Source: Rubrivivax rivuli
GTDB taxonomy: Bacteria > Pseudomonadota > Gammaproteobacteria > Burkholderiales > Burkholderiaceae_C
Assembly (NCBI RefSeq): GCF_004016505.1
Contig: NZ_SACR01000004.1
Span: 248,001-312,000, forward strand
Length of the DNA stretch: 64,000 nucleotides
Direction: 5' to 3'
Shown here piece after piece: positions 1 to 8,793 of this stretch; the stretch's first letter is position 1, and every line of letters begins with the position of its first letter. Made by a program: the position numbers and the translations under genes. Below the pieces are notes generated by a model. The model did no database searches, was not told where the DNA came from, and saw nothing but the letters and a program-made list of their open reading frames with translations.

Positions 1-188
1 CGGTGCTGACGGCCATCTTCCTGCCACTGAACCTCATCACCGGTTTCTTCGGCATGAACTTCGATGCGCTGCCGCTCATCCACTCGGCCACGGGCCTGTG
101 GGTGGCCCTCGGCCTGATGGCGTTGGTGGGCGTGGGGCTGGTGGTGTTCTTCCGCAGCAAGCGCTACCTGGGCAGCGGCCCGCGCTGA
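1..188 (+). CDS. CorA-family divalent cation channel, C-terminal fragment
   Basis: Only the last ~62 codons are inside the window; the gene begins upstream. What is visible is the two-helix end of a CorA/ZntB-type channel: a first membrane helix ending in the family signature Gly-Met-Asn (in FFGMNF), a short periplasmic loop, a second hydrophobic helix and a basic cytoplasmic tail (RSKRYL). CorA channels are inner-membrane homopentamers that pass Mg2+, Co2+ or Ni2+ by electrochemical gradient, and the GMN loop is the selectivity filter. Whether this is a CorA or a ZntB-type member cannot be decided without the N-terminal domain. It converges with amiC, 25 bp away. Confidence 0.85.
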   Translation, partial: VLTAIFLPLNLITGFFGMNFDALPLIHSATGLWVALGLMALVGVGLVVFFRSKRYLGSGPR

Positions 189-213
189 AGCGCGCTGCGA
201 AGCCGCGTCAACT

Positions 214-1647
214 TCAGAGCTGGCGCGTGCGTGCCAGCGGCGGGTTGCGCTCGAAGTAGCGCTGGATGCCGGCAGCCAGGGCCTCCACCAGGCGGGCGCG
301 GTAGCTCGGGTCGCGCAATTGCGCTTCTTCGTCCGGGTTCGAGATGAAGGCCGTCTCCACCAGGATGCTGGGGATGTCGGGCGCCTTCAACACCGCGAAG
401 CCGGCCTGTTCGACCCGCGGCTTGTGCAGGCGGCCCACGCGGCCCATGCGCGTGAGCACTTCTTCGCCGAGCTTGAGGCTGTCCTTGATCTGTGCGGTGG
501 TGCTCATGTCGAGCAGGGCGCCCAGCACCTGGCGGTCGCGTACGTTGGCGATGTTCACGCCGCCCACCTGGTCGGCCTGGTTCTCGCGCTGAGCCATCCA
601 CCTCGCCGCGCTGCTGGTGGCCCCGCGCGTGGACAGCGCGAAGACGCTGGCACCGCGCGCCTCGGGCCGGTAGAAGGCATCGGCGTGGATGCTGACGAAG
701 AGATCGGCCTGCACGCGCCGTGCCTTGCGCACGCGCTCGTGCAGCGGCACGAAGAAGTCTCCGTCGCGCGTCATCATCACGCGCATGCCGGGCAGGGCGT
801 TGAGCTTCTCGCGCAGGGCCAGGGCCACGGCCAGCACCACGTCCTTCTCGCGCAGACCGGTGGGGCCGATGGCGCCCGGGTCTTCACCGCCATGGCCGGG
901 GTCGAGCGCAACGATGATGAGCCGCTCCACGCGCCGGCGCTCGCTGGCCGTGGGCGCCGCGGCGCTGGCGACGGGGGCGGGCAAAGCGGCGGCTGCGGCA
1001 GGTGCGGCGATGCCCGATGCCGATGCGGCCGTCGCCGGCGCGCCGCCCAGCGCCACACGCGACGTGGCCGCGGCCGGCCCGGGCTTTTCGATGCGGGCGA
1101 TCAACTCGCCCAGCACGTCCTGCGCTGCCGCTGCCGCGGCACGCTGGCCGGCATCTTCACGTTCGCGAACCAGCGCCAGCAGCGGGTCGGCCTCCTGCAC
1201 CGGGTAGAGATCGAACACCAGGCGCTGCTGGTAGCTCGCCACCGGGGCCAGTGCGAATTGCTGCGGCCGGACGGCCTGCTTCAGATCAAAAACCAGACGC
1301 ACCACCCGCGGCTGGTACTGACCCACGCGCACGCGCTCGATGTAGGGGTCGTCGGGCCGCACCTGGCCCACCAGTTCGCGCAGCGCGGTGTCGAGCCCCA
1401 GGCCGTCGATGTCGACCACCAGCCGGTTGGGGCTGTCGACCAGCTGGTGGCTGGCGCTGAGCGGCTGGTCGGATTCGATGGTGACGCGCGTGTAGTCGCG
1501 AGCCGGCCAGACCCGCACCGCCACGATGCTGGCCCCGAAGGCCAGCTGTGGCGCAGCGAGCAGCATGACCAGAGAGCCTCCGGCCTGCAGCGCGCGGCGA
1601 CGGCTGCCCAGGGGGAACTGCAGCGGGTGCTTGGGCATGGGGCTCAA
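214..1647 (-). CDS. amiC: N-acetylmuramoyl-L-alanine amidase AmiC
   Basis: 477 residues. The N-terminus has a twin-arginine stretch (SRRRALQAGG) before a hydrophobic segment ending near AFGAS, as expected for Tat-exported AmiC. An AMIN domain follows (about residues 40-150), then an Ala/Pro-rich linker (about 160-235) and a zinc-dependent Amidase_3 domain. In that domain the metal-site landmarks DPGHGGEDPG, a Glu in REKD, SIHAD and the catalytic Glu in VETAF are all present. It cleaves the amide between MurNAc and the stem peptide during daughter-cell separation, recruited to the septum by AMIN. It overlaps tsaE by 4 bp, so the two are probably translationally coupled. Confidence 0.95.
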   Translation of the reverse strand: MSPMPKHPLQFPLGSRRRALQAGGSLVMLLAAPQLAFGASIVAVRVWPARDYTRVTIESDQPLSASHQLVDSPNRLVVDIDGLGLDTALRELVGQVRPDDPYIERVRVGQYQPRVVRLVFDLKQAVRPQQFALAPVASYQQRLVFDLYPVQEADPLLALVREREDAGQRAAAAAAQDVLGELIARIEKPGPAAATSRVALGGAPATAASASGIAAPAAAAALPAPVASAAAPTASERRRVERLIIVALDPGHGGEDPGAIGPTGLREKDVVLAVALALREKLNALPGMRVMMTRDGDFFVPLHERVRKARRVQADLFVSIHADAFYRPEARGASVFALSTRGATSSAARWMAQRENQADQVGGVNIANVRDRQVLGALLDMSTTAQIKDSLKLGEEVLTRMGRVGRLHKPRVEQAGFAVLKAPDIPSILVETAFISNPDEEAQLRDPSYRARLVEALAAGIQRYFERNPPLARTRQL

Positions 1648-2147
1648 AGCAGCGTCAGGCCGCGACTGGTGCCGGCTTCCAGCCGAAGGGTGCGGCTGTC
1701 ATCGGCCTCGGGCGTGATGTGCAGGCGCAGATCGGCCACGGGCAGCACGGCGGCGGCATGTTCGGGCCATTCGGCCAGCTTCAGGCCGGGCGCCGCGAAC
1801 ACCTCGCGGAAGCCGGCATCGGCCCACTCGCGAGGGTCGGTGAAGCGGTAGAAGTCGAAATGGGCAGCAATGCCGCCGCGCGGCAGTGCGTAGTTCTCCA
1901 TCACCGTGTAGGTGGGGCTCTTCACGCGGCCCTGCACGCCCAGCGCACGCAGCAGATGCCGCACGAACGTGGTCTTGCCTGCGCCGAGCGGGCCGTGCAG
2001 TTCGATGTAGGCGTCGGGCTGGGCGCCTGCCCAGGTGAGTGTGGCGGCCAGCTGCGAGGCGAATGCGGCGCAGGCGTCTTCGTCGGCCCAGTGCAGCAGG
2101 CGGCTTCCTAGAATGGCGGCAGGGCTGACAGCAGGCGTGTGGTGCAT
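1644..2147 (-). CDS. tsaE: tRNA threonylcarbamoyladenosine biosynthesis ATPase TsaE
   Basis: 167 residues from the ATG at 2147. The open frame runs much further upstream, but that part is antisense to queG and carries no TsaE homology. Visible motifs are a P-loop (GPLGAGKTTFVRHLL), SPTYTVMENY, the switch-like FDFYRFTDPREW and LAEWPE near the C-terminus, all typical of TsaE. TsaE is the ATPase that cycles the TsaB-TsaD complex making t6A37 on ANN-decoding tRNAs. The tsaE-amiC order with overlapping ends is a common proteobacterial pairing. Its 5' end overlaps the presumed queG start on the other strand by 9 bp. Confidence 0.95.
   Translation of the reverse strand: MHHTPAVSPAAILGSRLLHWADEDACAAFASQLAATLTWAGAQPDAYIELHGPLGAGKTTFVRHLLRALGVQGRVKSPTYTVMENYALPRGGIAAHFDFYRFTDPREWADAGFREVFAAPGLKLAEWPEHAAAVLPVADLRLHITPEADDSRTLRLEAGTSRGLTLL
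2109..2114 (+). promoter_or_regulatory. candidate -10 element (TAGAAT) for queG
   Basis: TAGAAT matches the sigma70 -10 consensus at five of six positions and lies 24 bp ahead of the GTG start of queG, inside the first codons of tsaE on the other strand. I see no good -35 hexamer 16-18 bp upstream, so this is only a candidate. The same CTAGAAT word occurs ahead of two other plus-strand genes in this window (10536 and 62678). Confidence 0.35.
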
Positions 2148-3233
2148 CAAGACGAAAAGCGGGCGCTGGAGCAGGGGTTGGTGCAGCGCTTGCGCGGCTG
2201 GGGCCGCGAGCTGGGATTCTCCCAGATCGCCATCGCCGACATCGATCTCACCACGGCCGAAGCGGGGCTGCTGGCGTGGCTGGAGGCGGGCTTCCACGGC
2301 GGCATGGGCTACATGGCCGCGCACGGGCTGAAGCGAGCCCGCCCTGCCGAACTGGTGCCCGGCACCGTGCGGGTGATCACCGCGCGCATGGACTACCTGC
2401 CGCGGGACACCCCGCCCGATTGGCAGCAGGCCGAGCAGCAGGCGCTGTCCGACCCGCAGCGGGCCGTGGTGTCGGTCTACGCCCGCGGCCGCGATTACCA
2501 CAAGGTGCTGCGGCAACGCCTGCAGCGCCTGGCCGAGCGCCTGGCACACGATGTGGGCCCGCTCGGCCATCGCGTCTTCACCGACTCGGCCCCGGTGCTG
2601 GAGGTGGAACTGGCCACGCGTGCGGGCCTGGGCTGGCGCGGCAAGCACACGCTGGCGCTGCACCGCGAGGCCGGCTCGATGTTCTTCCTGGGCGAGATCT
2701 ACATCGACCTGCCGTTGCCCATCGACGCGCCCGTCAGCGCGCACTGCGGCAGCTGCGAGGCCTGTCTGACGGCCTGCCCCACGCAGGCCATCGTGGCGCC
2801 CTACAGGCTGGATGCGCGGCGCTGCATCAGCTACCTGACCATCGAGCACGAAGGCGCCATTGCGCCCGAATTGCGGCCCTTGATCGGCAACCGCATCTAC
2901 GGCTGCGACGATTGCCAGCTGGCCTGCCCCTGGAACAAGTACGCGCAGCGTGCCACGCTGCCCGACTTCGACACGCGCGCGCCACTGGGCAACGCCACGC
3001 TGCTGCAGCTGTGGGCTTGGGACGAGGCAGAGTTCCTGCGCCGCACCGAGGGCAGTGCCGTCCGGCGCATCGGGCTGGCGCGCTGGCGTCGCAACCTGGC
3101 CGTTGCGCTCGGCAATGCCTGGCGCGAGACGGGCGACCCGGCGCTGGCCCTGGCCCTGCAGGCCGCGCTGCCGGCGGCCAGTGATTTGCTCGCCGAGCAC
3201 ATCCGCTGGGCCCTGAGCCAGCGCCGCGCCTGA
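2139..3233 (+). CDS. queG: epoxyqueuosine reductase QueG
   Basis: 364 residues from the GTG at 2139 (a second GTG follows at 2142). The protein has the DUF1730 cobalamin-binding region in its first half with the catalytic-Asp neighbourhood FTDSAPVLE (about 147-155). Two 4Fe-4S cysteine sets follow: C203/C206/C209/C213 in CGSCEACLTACP and C256/C259/C263 in GCDDCQLACP, plus C229. QueG reduces epoxyqueuosine to queuosine in tRNA using cobalamin and two iron-sulfur clusters, which links it to the B12 regulon at 18-25 kb. It is divergent from tsaE and converges on the AEC permease with a 9 bp gap. Confidence 0.95.
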   Translation: MVHQDEKRALEQGLVQRLRGWGRELGFSQIAIADIDLTTAEAGLLAWLEAGFHGGMGYMAAHGLKRARPAELVPGTVRVITARMDYLPRDTPPDWQQAEQQALSDPQRAVVSVYARGRDYHKVLRQRLQRLAERLAHDVGPLGHRVFTDSAPVLEVELATRAGLGWRGKHTLALHREAGSMFFLGEIYIDLPLPIDAPVSAHCGSCEACLTACPTQAIVAPYRLDARRCISYLTIEHEGAIAPELRPLIGNRIYGCDDCQLACPWNKYAQRATLPDFDTRAPLGNATLLQLWAWDEAEFLRRTEGSAVRRIGLARWRRNLAVALGNAWRETGDPALALALQAALPAASDLLAEHIRWALSQRRA

Positions 3234-3242
3234 GGGCTGCGG

Positions 3243-4148
3243 CTAAGGGGACCAGAGGCGCCAGGCCGCCAGCCACAGCGGCAAGGCGAGCATGCCGATC
3301 AGCGTGGACATCGTCACCAGCCCCGCCGTGTAGCCGCCATGGCCGCCCATGCGCACGGCCAGCACGTAGGCGCTGGACGCCGTCGGCAAGGCGGCAAAGG
3401 CCACCACGATGGCCTGCTGCCCCGCCGGCAGGCCCAGAGCCACCACCAGCAGCACCGCAAAGGCAGGCAGCAGGGCATGCCGGATGGTCAGCAAGGCTGC
3501 AGCCAGGCGTGGCGCTTCCTTCAGCGCGCCCACCTGCAGGCCCGCGCCCACCGCCATCAGACCCAGGGGCAACGCGGCCGCGCCGATGCGGGCCACGGTG
3601 GTGTCGACCAGGGTTGGCAGGCGAAGGCCCAGCAGGTTGAAGAGCAGGCCTGCAACGGTGGCAATGATCAACGGGTTGCGTGCCAGTTCGCGCAGGTAGC
3701 CCTGACCGCCATGACGGGCCAGCGGCCACACCGCCGCCACGTTGCACAGGGGCACGCAGACCGACACCACCAGCGCCATCCACGCCACCCCGGGCGGGCC
3801 GGCCAGGCGCTCGGCCAGCGCCAGTGCCACGTAGGAGTTGAAGCGGAAGGCCGTCTGGGCACCCGAGGCGTGCAGGCGGGCGTCAACCGCCGGCCACAGC
3901 CGCAGGCCGTAGGCCAGCAGCACGCCGACCGCCACCACCGCCAGCGCGCTGCCGGCCAGGGGCAGCGCGCTGGCTGGCGAGATCGGGTTGCGCACGATGG
4001 CGCCGAAGAGCAGCGCCGGGAAGAGCAGCAGGTACACGAGCCGCTCCACGGCGTCCCACAAGGGGCGGCCCAGCGCGGTGTAGCGGCACAGCAGGAAGCC
4101 CAGCACGATGAGCGCGAAGTCGGGCAGCAGCAGCAGGGCGTCGGACAT
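3243..4148 (-). CDS. AEC-family (auxin efflux carrier-like) permease
   Basis: 301 residues from the ATG at 4148 (MSDALLLLPDFALI). A longer frame exists but starts in an Arg-rich stretch unlike the family. The protein is almost entirely hydrophobic, about ten helices in two five-helix halves joined by a short polar region near the middle. Family landmarks include the early FLLCRYTALG segment, RNPISPAS, and a late helix pair with ALPTASSAYVLA. Bacterial AEC transporters move small organic acids such as malate or malonate, or are of unknown substrate; no neighbouring pathway gene identifies the substrate here. Function assignment is at family level only. Confidence 0.85.
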   Translation of the reverse strand: MSDALLLLPDFALIVLGFLLCRYTALGRPLWDAVERLVYLLLFPALLFGAIVRNPISPASALPLAGSALAVVAVGVLLAYGLRLWPAVDARLHASGAQTAFRFNSYVALALAERLAGPPGVAWMALVVSVCVPLCNVAAVWPLARHGGQGYLRELARNPLIIATVAGLLFNLLGLRLPTLVDTTVARIGAAALPLGLMAVGAGLQVGALKEAPRLAAALLTIRHALLPAFAVLLVVALGLPAGQQAIVVAFAALPTASSAYVLAVRMGGHGGYTAGLVTMSTLIGMLALPLWLAAWRLWSP

Positions 4149-4264
4149 GGGGCGCGAGTATCGGCGAGCCCGCGCGGACGGGCCGCGGCAGCACGGCACG
4201 CTGCGCCTCCGGCGTGATGCATCAGTTTGCGAAACTTGTCGGCCTGCCCCAGCTCCAAGCGCCC

Positions 4265-4864
4265 ATGAATCCGTACCGCCGCACCTTGCTTTTCGGACTG
4301 CCCGCTGGCCTGCTGTTGCCAGTCTGGGCGCCTGCGCTTGCGCAGCCCGTGTGGGTGGAAGGCCAGGCGTTCGAGAGGCGCATCACCTTGGCCGGCACCG
4401 AACTGCTGCTGAACGGCACGGGTGTGCGCGCCGTAGCCTGGTTCAAGGGCTTCGCCGCGGGCCTGTACCTGCGCGAGGCGGGGCGCAGCGCGGCGCAGGT
4501 GCTGGCCCAGACCGGACCGAAGCGCCTGCAGATGCGCATGCTGCACGAGGTGCCCGCCGACGAGTTCATGAAGGCCTTCCAGAAGGGCATGACGCGCAAC
4601 GCAGCACCCGCCGAGCTGCCGGTGCTGGCGGACCGCAAGGAGCTCTTTGCCCGCCGCGTCGCCGCCTTGGGCAAAGTGCGCAAAGGCGACCGCGTCGACC
4701 TCGACCTCGAGCCCGGCCGGGGAACGGTCTTCAGCGTGAATGGCAAACTCCAGGGCGAGGCGATCGTGGGGGATGACTTCTACGCCGCCTTGTTACGCAG
4801 CTTCGTGGGTGACAGGCCGTACGACAGCCGGCTCAAGGCGGGCCTGCTGGGCGGCGCGGCCTGA
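4265..4864 (+). CDS. secreted chalcone isomerase-like protein
   Basis: 199 residues from ATG 4265, which gives a clean signal peptide ([21 protein letters not shown], cleavage after ALA-Q). The mature part resembles the bacterial chalcone-isomerase-like domain (Chalcone_3): [25 protein letters not shown], then GFAAGLYL and [13 protein letters not shown]. These bacterial relatives are periplasmic, mostly of unknown function, and are not known to make flavonoids. The gene follows a 116 bp divergent spacer from the AEC permease and precedes the Bug receptor by 74 bp. The family assignment is good; the biochemical role is unknown. Confidence 0.8.
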   Translation: MNPYRRTLLFGLPAGLLLPVWAPALAQPVWVEGQAFERRITLAGTELLLNGTGVRAVAWFKGFAAGLYLREAGRSAAQVLAQTGPKRLQMRMLHEVPADEFMKAFQKGMTRNAAPAELPVLADRKELFARRVAALGKVRKGDRVDLDLEPGRGTVFSVNGKLQGEAIVGDDFYAALLRSFVGDRPYDSRLKAGLLGGAA

Positions 4865-4938
4865 GCCCCGGCGAAGACTTCAACGATGAAGCCGGCGTGG
4901 CCTCAAGCGCCGGCACCGCCCTGACGGAGACCGATTCC

Positions 4939-5925
4939 ATGCAACGCAAGACCTTCACCCGCCTCATCGGCTGGATGGGCCTGAGCGCTCTCGCGCTGGC
5001 CCTGCCCCTGGGCGCCCAGGCTCAGGGCTACCCGAACAAGCCGGTGCGGCTGGTGGTGCCTTTTGCGCCCGGCGGCACCACCGACATCATCGCGCGCGTC
5101 GTCGCCGAGAAGGCGAACGCGGCGATGGGACAGAACGTGGTGGTCGAGAACAAGGCCGGTGGCGGCGGTTCCATCGGTGCACTGGAGGTGGTGCGTGCCG
5201 CGCCCGATGGCTACATCCTGGGCATGGCGACGGTCTCGACCACGGCGGCCAATCCGGCCATCAACAAGAAGATCGGCTACGACCCGCTGACCGACTTCAC
5301 GCCCATCATCAACATCGCGGCCACACCCAACGTGATCGCGGTGCACCCCAGCTTCCCGGCGCGTGACTACAAGGGTTTCCTGGCCGAGATCAAGAAGAAC
5401 CCCGGCAAGTACAGCTTCGCCAGCTCGGGCACGGGCGGCATCGGTCACCTGCAGATGGAGCTGTACAAGAGCCTCACCGGCACCTTCATCACGCACATTC
5501 CCTACCGGGGTGCGGGCCCAGCGCTGAACGATACGGTGGCGGGCCAGGTGCCCATCATCTTCGACAACCTGCCCTCGGCGCTGCCGTTCATCCGGGAAGG
5601 GCGGCTCATCGCCATCGTGGTGGCCGCGCCGCAGCGCCTGAGCCAGCTGCCGGGTGTGCCGACCTTCAAGGATGTCGGCCTGGAACCCGTGAACCGCATG
5701 GCCTACTACGGCATCCTCGGCCCCAAGGGCATGCCCAAGGACGTGGTCGAAAAGATCGCGACGGCCTTCAAGAAGACGGCCGAACTGCCCGATGTGCGCA
5801 AGCGCATCGAAGACACCGGCTCGCTGATGATCCTGAACACGCCCGAGGAGTTCGCGCGTCAGATCCGGGCCGAGTTCGACGTCTACAAGACGGTGGTGGC
5901 CAAGCAGAACCTGAAGCTCGAATGA
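4939..5925 (+). CDS. Bug-family tripartite tricarboxylate-type solute receptor
   Basis: 328 residues from ATG 4939, where a Sec signal peptide begins (basic [12 protein letters not shown], hydrophobic core, cleavage after AQA-Q). The mature start [23 protein letters not shown] is the hallmark of Bug/TctC periplasmic receptors, which bind carboxylates or aromatic acids with high affinity. No TctA/TctB membrane partners are in the window, so this is an orphan receptor, as is usual in Burkholderiales where Bug genes are greatly expanded. Its stop overlaps the start of xerD (ATGA, 5922-5925), so the two are likely translated from one message. Confidence 0.92.
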   Translation: MQRKTFTRLIGWMGLSALALALPLGAQAQGYPNKPVRLVVPFAPGGTTDIIARVVAEKANAAMGQNVVVENKAGGGGSIGALEVVRAAPDGYILGMATVSTTAANPAINKKIGYDPLTDFTPIINIAATPNVIAVHPSFPARDYKGFLAEIKKNPGKYSFASSGTGGIGHLQMELYKSLTGTFITHIPYRGAGPALNDTVAGQVPIIFDNLPSALPFIREGRLIAIVVAAPQRLSQLPGVPTFKDVGLEPVNRMAYYGILGPKGMPKDVVEKIATAFKKTAELPDVRKRIEDTGSLMILNTPEEFARQIRAEFDVYKTVVAKQNLKLE

Positions 5926-6827
5926 GCGGCGGTGGCGGCGTGGCGGTCGACGACCATCGCGCCGCGATCGACCGCTTCATCGATGCCTTGTGGATCGAGG
6001 ACGGGCTGTCCAGCCTGACGCTCGACGCCTACCGCCGCGATCTCTCCGCCTTCGCCGTGTGGCTGCAGCGTCCGCTGGAGAACACGCGCGAGACCGACCT
6101 GCTGGCCTACATGGCAGAGCGCCATGCCGGCACCCGTGCCACGACGGCCAACCGCCGGCTGACGGTCTTCAAACGCTTTTTCCGGTGGGCGGTGCGCGAG
6201 CGGCTTGCCGATGCCGACCCCACCCTGCGGCTGCAGGCCGCACGCCAGCCGCTGCGGGTGCCGAAGACCTTGAGCGAAGCGCAGGTCGAAGCCCTGCTGC
6301 AGGCGCCCGATGACGAGACCGCGCTCGGCCTGCGCGACCGCGCCATGCTGGAGCTGATGTACGCCAGCGGCCTGCGCGTGAGCGAGCTGGTGGGCCTGAA
6401 GACGGTGCAGTTGAACCTCAACGAGGCGGTGCTGCGCGTGATGGGCAAGGGCTCGCGCGAGCGGCTCGTGCCCTTCGGCGGCGAGGCGCAGGCCTGGCTG
6501 CAGCGCTACCTGGGCGCGGGGCGCGCCGCGATCCTGGGCGGCAGCGCCAGCGACGCACTCTTCGTCACCCGGCTCGGTGAAGGCATGTCGCGCCAGATGT
6601 TCTGGCGTCTCGTCAAACGGTATGCCGTGCAGGCCGGCGTGAGTGCGCCGCTGTCGCCCCACACCTTGCGCCACGCCTTCGCCACCCACCTGCTGAACCA
6701 CGGCGCGGACCTGCGCGCGGTGCAATTGCTGCTGGGCCATGCCGACATCGGCACCACGACCATCTACACGCACGTGGCCCGTGAGCGATTGCGGCAGTTG
6801 CACGCCCAGCACCATCCGCGCGGCTGA
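5922..6827 (+). CDS. xerD: site-specific tyrosine recombinase XerD
   Basis: 301 residues. The N-terminal SAM-like DNA-binding domain covers about 13-100 and the catalytic domain about 112-295. All catalytic residues are visible: R152 in SGLRVSEL, K176 in GKGSRER, H247 and R250 in HTLRH, H273 in LLGHADI and the nucleophile Y282 in TTTIYTHV. XerD acts with XerC at dif to resolve chromosome dimers at the septum. Length and C-terminus fit chromosomal XerD and not a phage integrase. It starts inside the Bug receptor stop codon and ends just before a strong bidirectional terminator. Confidence 0.95.
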   Translation: MSGGGGVAVDDHRAAIDRFIDALWIEDGLSSLTLDAYRRDLSAFAVWLQRPLENTRETDLLAYMAERHAGTRATTANRRLTVFKRFFRWAVRERLADADPTLRLQAARQPLRVPKTLSEAQVEALLQAPDDETALGLRDRAMLELMYASGLRVSELVGLKTVQLNLNEAVLRVMGKGSRERLVPFGGEAQAWLQRYLGAGRAAILGGSASDALFVTRLGEGMSRQMFWRLVKRYAVQAGVSAPLSPHTLRHAFATHLLNHGADLRAVQLLLGHADIGTTTIYTHVARERLRQLHAQHHPRG

Positions 6828-6840
6828 GGCGGTACAAAGA

Positions 6841-6868
6841 AAAAGGCCGGTCAATGGACCGGCCTTTT
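6841..6868. terminator. bidirectional intrinsic terminator between xerD and porin
   Basis: A perfect 12 bp inverted repeat (arms 6841-6852 and 6857-6868, loop AATG) with A-rich left and T-rich right ends (AAAAGGCCGGTC / GACCGGCCTTTT). It lies 14 bp after the xerD stop and 31 bp from the stop of the convergent porin gene. The A/T ends give a U-tract on either strand, so it can end transcription from both sides. Confidence 0.9.
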
Positions 6869-6899
6869 CGCTGGAGCAACGGGCCGAGGCCCGCGGCGA

Positions 6900-7841
6900 T
6901 CAGAAGTTGTGGCGGATGCCGACGCCCAGGGCCGTCAGGTCGGTCGCGTAGAACGTCGCGTTACGGCTGGCGCTGACCTTCGTGTAGTGCGTGTGGATGC
7001 GGGTGCGCTTGCTCAGGTTGTAGTTGTAACCCAGCACCAATTGCGAGACGTCGCTGTCGTTGACACGACTGTAGTCGCCAGCCTTGCCGTAGCCGACGTG
7101 GAACTCGCTGCTGCCCACGTTATAGGCACCGGTCAGGCGGAAGGTGGTGCGGCTGCCGACGTTGGTACCGTAGCCGTTCTTGTCCTTCTGGATGTAGCCA
7201 CCGACAACGACCGGGCCCGCGGTGTACAGCGCGCGCACGGCGTACTGGTTGGCGCTGGCGTTGTTCTTCTCGTAGCCGAAGCCCAGGCTCAGGTCGCCCA
7301 GTTCGTAGGTGGCGGCCAGATCCAGGACCTTGGCGGCCGCGACGCCTTCGCCGGCGCCAATGGAGGCGTGCAACACCAAGCCGCCCAGGCTGTTGGTGTT
7401 GTAGGCGATCTTGTTGCGGTTGTTGCCGATGTAGGCGTACAGGGCATCGGCCGAGGTGCCGGTGTCGTGGTTGTTCATGCTGATGTAGTCAGCCGTCGCG
7501 TAGTAAGCCTCGCTGGTGATGCGGCCCAGACGAACGGCACCGAAACCACCCGACAGGCCGACGTACGAGTCGCCAGCGTAGAAGGCGCCGGTGACGGTGC
7601 CGGTGTCGACGTTGAAGCGATGCTCGAGCAGGAAGTTTGCTTTCAGGCCGCCGCCGAGGTCTTCCACGCCCTTGAAACCCAGGCGGGAAGCGTTGTTGAC
7701 GAGTTCTTTGGTCTTCAAGCCAGCGCGGTCGAGCGACTCGGCAGTGACGTTCAGGCGGCCATAGATGGTGACGCTGCTTTGCGCCAGGGCGCTACCGGCA
7801 GCCAGAGCCGACACGGCGGCAACAATCAGGGTCTTTTTCAT
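6900..7841 (-). CDS. Gram-negative porin (Burkholderiales trimeric type)
   Basis: 313 residues from ATG 7841, preceded by a good ribosome site (GAGGAAA). A 20-residue Sec signal (MKKTLIVAAVSALAAGSALA) is followed by QSSVTIYGRLNVTAES, the first beta strand typical of Neisseria/Burkholderiales porins (Porin_4). FKGVEDLGGGLKANFLLEHRF and LGRI are further family landmarks. The chain ends in Phe (GIRHNF), the Bam-recognised C-terminal signature. It forms a 16-strand outer-membrane channel for small hydrophilic solutes. Its AT content is clearly higher than that of its neighbours, as is usual for highly expressed porin genes. Confidence 0.93.
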   Translation of the reverse strand: MKKTLIVAAVSALAAGSALAQSSVTIYGRLNVTAESLDRAGLKTKELVNNASRLGFKGVEDLGGGLKANFLLEHRFNVDTGTVTGAFYAGDSYVGLSGGFGAVRLGRITSEAYYATADYISMNNHDTGTSADALYAYIGNNRNKIAYNTNSLGGLVLHASIGAGEGVAAAKVLDLAATYELGDLSLGFGYEKNNASANQYAVRALYTAGPVVVGGYIQKDKNGYGTNVGSRTTFRLTGAYNVGSSEFHVGYGKAGDYSRVNDSDVSQLVLGYNYNLSKRTRIHTHYTKVSASRNATFYATDLTALGVGIRHNF

Positions 7842-8013
7842 GCGTTTCCTCACTGGATGGTTGCGATGCCGGTGGGCTTTGCCCTTTACCGACGACCGAT
7901 GACAGTTTAGGGGCGATCCCCGGACAAACCCGCCCTCGGGACAACGCGGATGCAGAAAGTACGCCGCGGCGCAGCATCCGCGCAACACTTCGCGCGGCAG
8001 GTGGTGCCGGCTG

Positions 8014-8766
8014 TTACCGGCCGCGCAGGTGCGCCGGGGCTTCCAGACGGCGGGCCAGCAGCGACAGCGTGAGCGTCAACACCAGGTAGACGACCGAGAT
8101 GGCGAGGTAGGGCTCCCAGTAGCGCGAGTAGGCCCCGGCCACCGTGCGCGCCGCCAGCGCCAGCTCGGCCAGGCCGATGGCCGAGACCAGCGAACTGTCC
8201 TTGATCAGCGTGACGCCTTCGTTCACGAGGGCCGGCACCATGCGCCGGAAGGCCTGGGGCAGGATGACGAAGCGCATGGCCTGCGTGTGCGTCAGGCCCA
8301 TGCTGTAGGCCGCCTGCGTCTGGCCGCGGTGGATGCTCTGGATGCCGGCGCGGAAGATTTCGCTGATGTAGGCGCCGGCGTTGAGGCTCAGCGCCACACA
8401 GCCCGAGAAGAAGGCGCCGTGGTCCTGGCGGAAGCTGCGCGCGAGTTCGCCGGACAGCAGCAGGCCGTGATCGGGGTGCACCAGTGCCGGCATCAGCGCG
8501 AAATGCACCAGCAGGATCTGCACAAACAGCGGCGTGCCGCGGAAGAAGGTGACGTACGCCACCGTGATGCCGCGCGCCACGCTGAGCAGCGCGCGCGCCG
8601 CCGCGTGGCGCGGCGGCGGGGCGTCGGACGAGGTGCTGACGAGGCCGAAACCCACGCCCAGCACCAAGCCCACCCCGATGGCGACCAGCGTCAGCTGGAC
8701 CGTCATCCACAAGCCGCTGATGAACAGCGGCATGTAGCCGGACAGGATCTCCCAGCGAAGATCCAC
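8014..8766 (-). CDS. polar amino-acid ABC transporter permease (HisM/GlnP type)
   Basis: 250 residues with about five membrane helices, opening with ILSGYMPLFISGLWMTVQLT, a typical start for HisMQ-type permeases. The cytoplasmic EAA loop that docks to the ATPase is visible (AAYSMGLTHTQAMRF, with the usual LPQAFR). A polar insert (about 45-60, SSDAPPPRHAA) lengthens the first cytoplasmic loop. It lies 27 bp downstream of the receptor gene in the same direction and surely works with it. No ATPase gene is adjacent, so the nucleotide-binding subunit must be encoded elsewhere. Confidence 0.9.
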   Translation of the reverse strand: MDLRWEILSGYMPLFISGLWMTVQLTLVAIGVGLVLGVGFGLVSTSSDAPPPRHAAARALLSVARGITVAYVTFFRGTPLFVQILLVHFALMPALVHPDHGLLLSGELARSFRQDHGAFFSGCVALSLNAGAYISEIFRAGIQSIHRGQTQAAYSMGLTHTQAMRFVILPQAFRRMVPALVNEGVTLIKDSSLVSAIGLAELALAARTVAGAYSRYWEPYLAISVVYLVLTLTLSLLARRLEAPAHLRGR

Positions 8767-8793
8767 CGTCCGGTCTTTCTCTGGTCGAGAGGC

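Noticed and set aside
2148..3200. N-terminal extension of TsaE to 518 residues
   Set aside because: The extra part is antisense to queG and has no TsaE-like sequence; the ATG at 2147 gives the family length.
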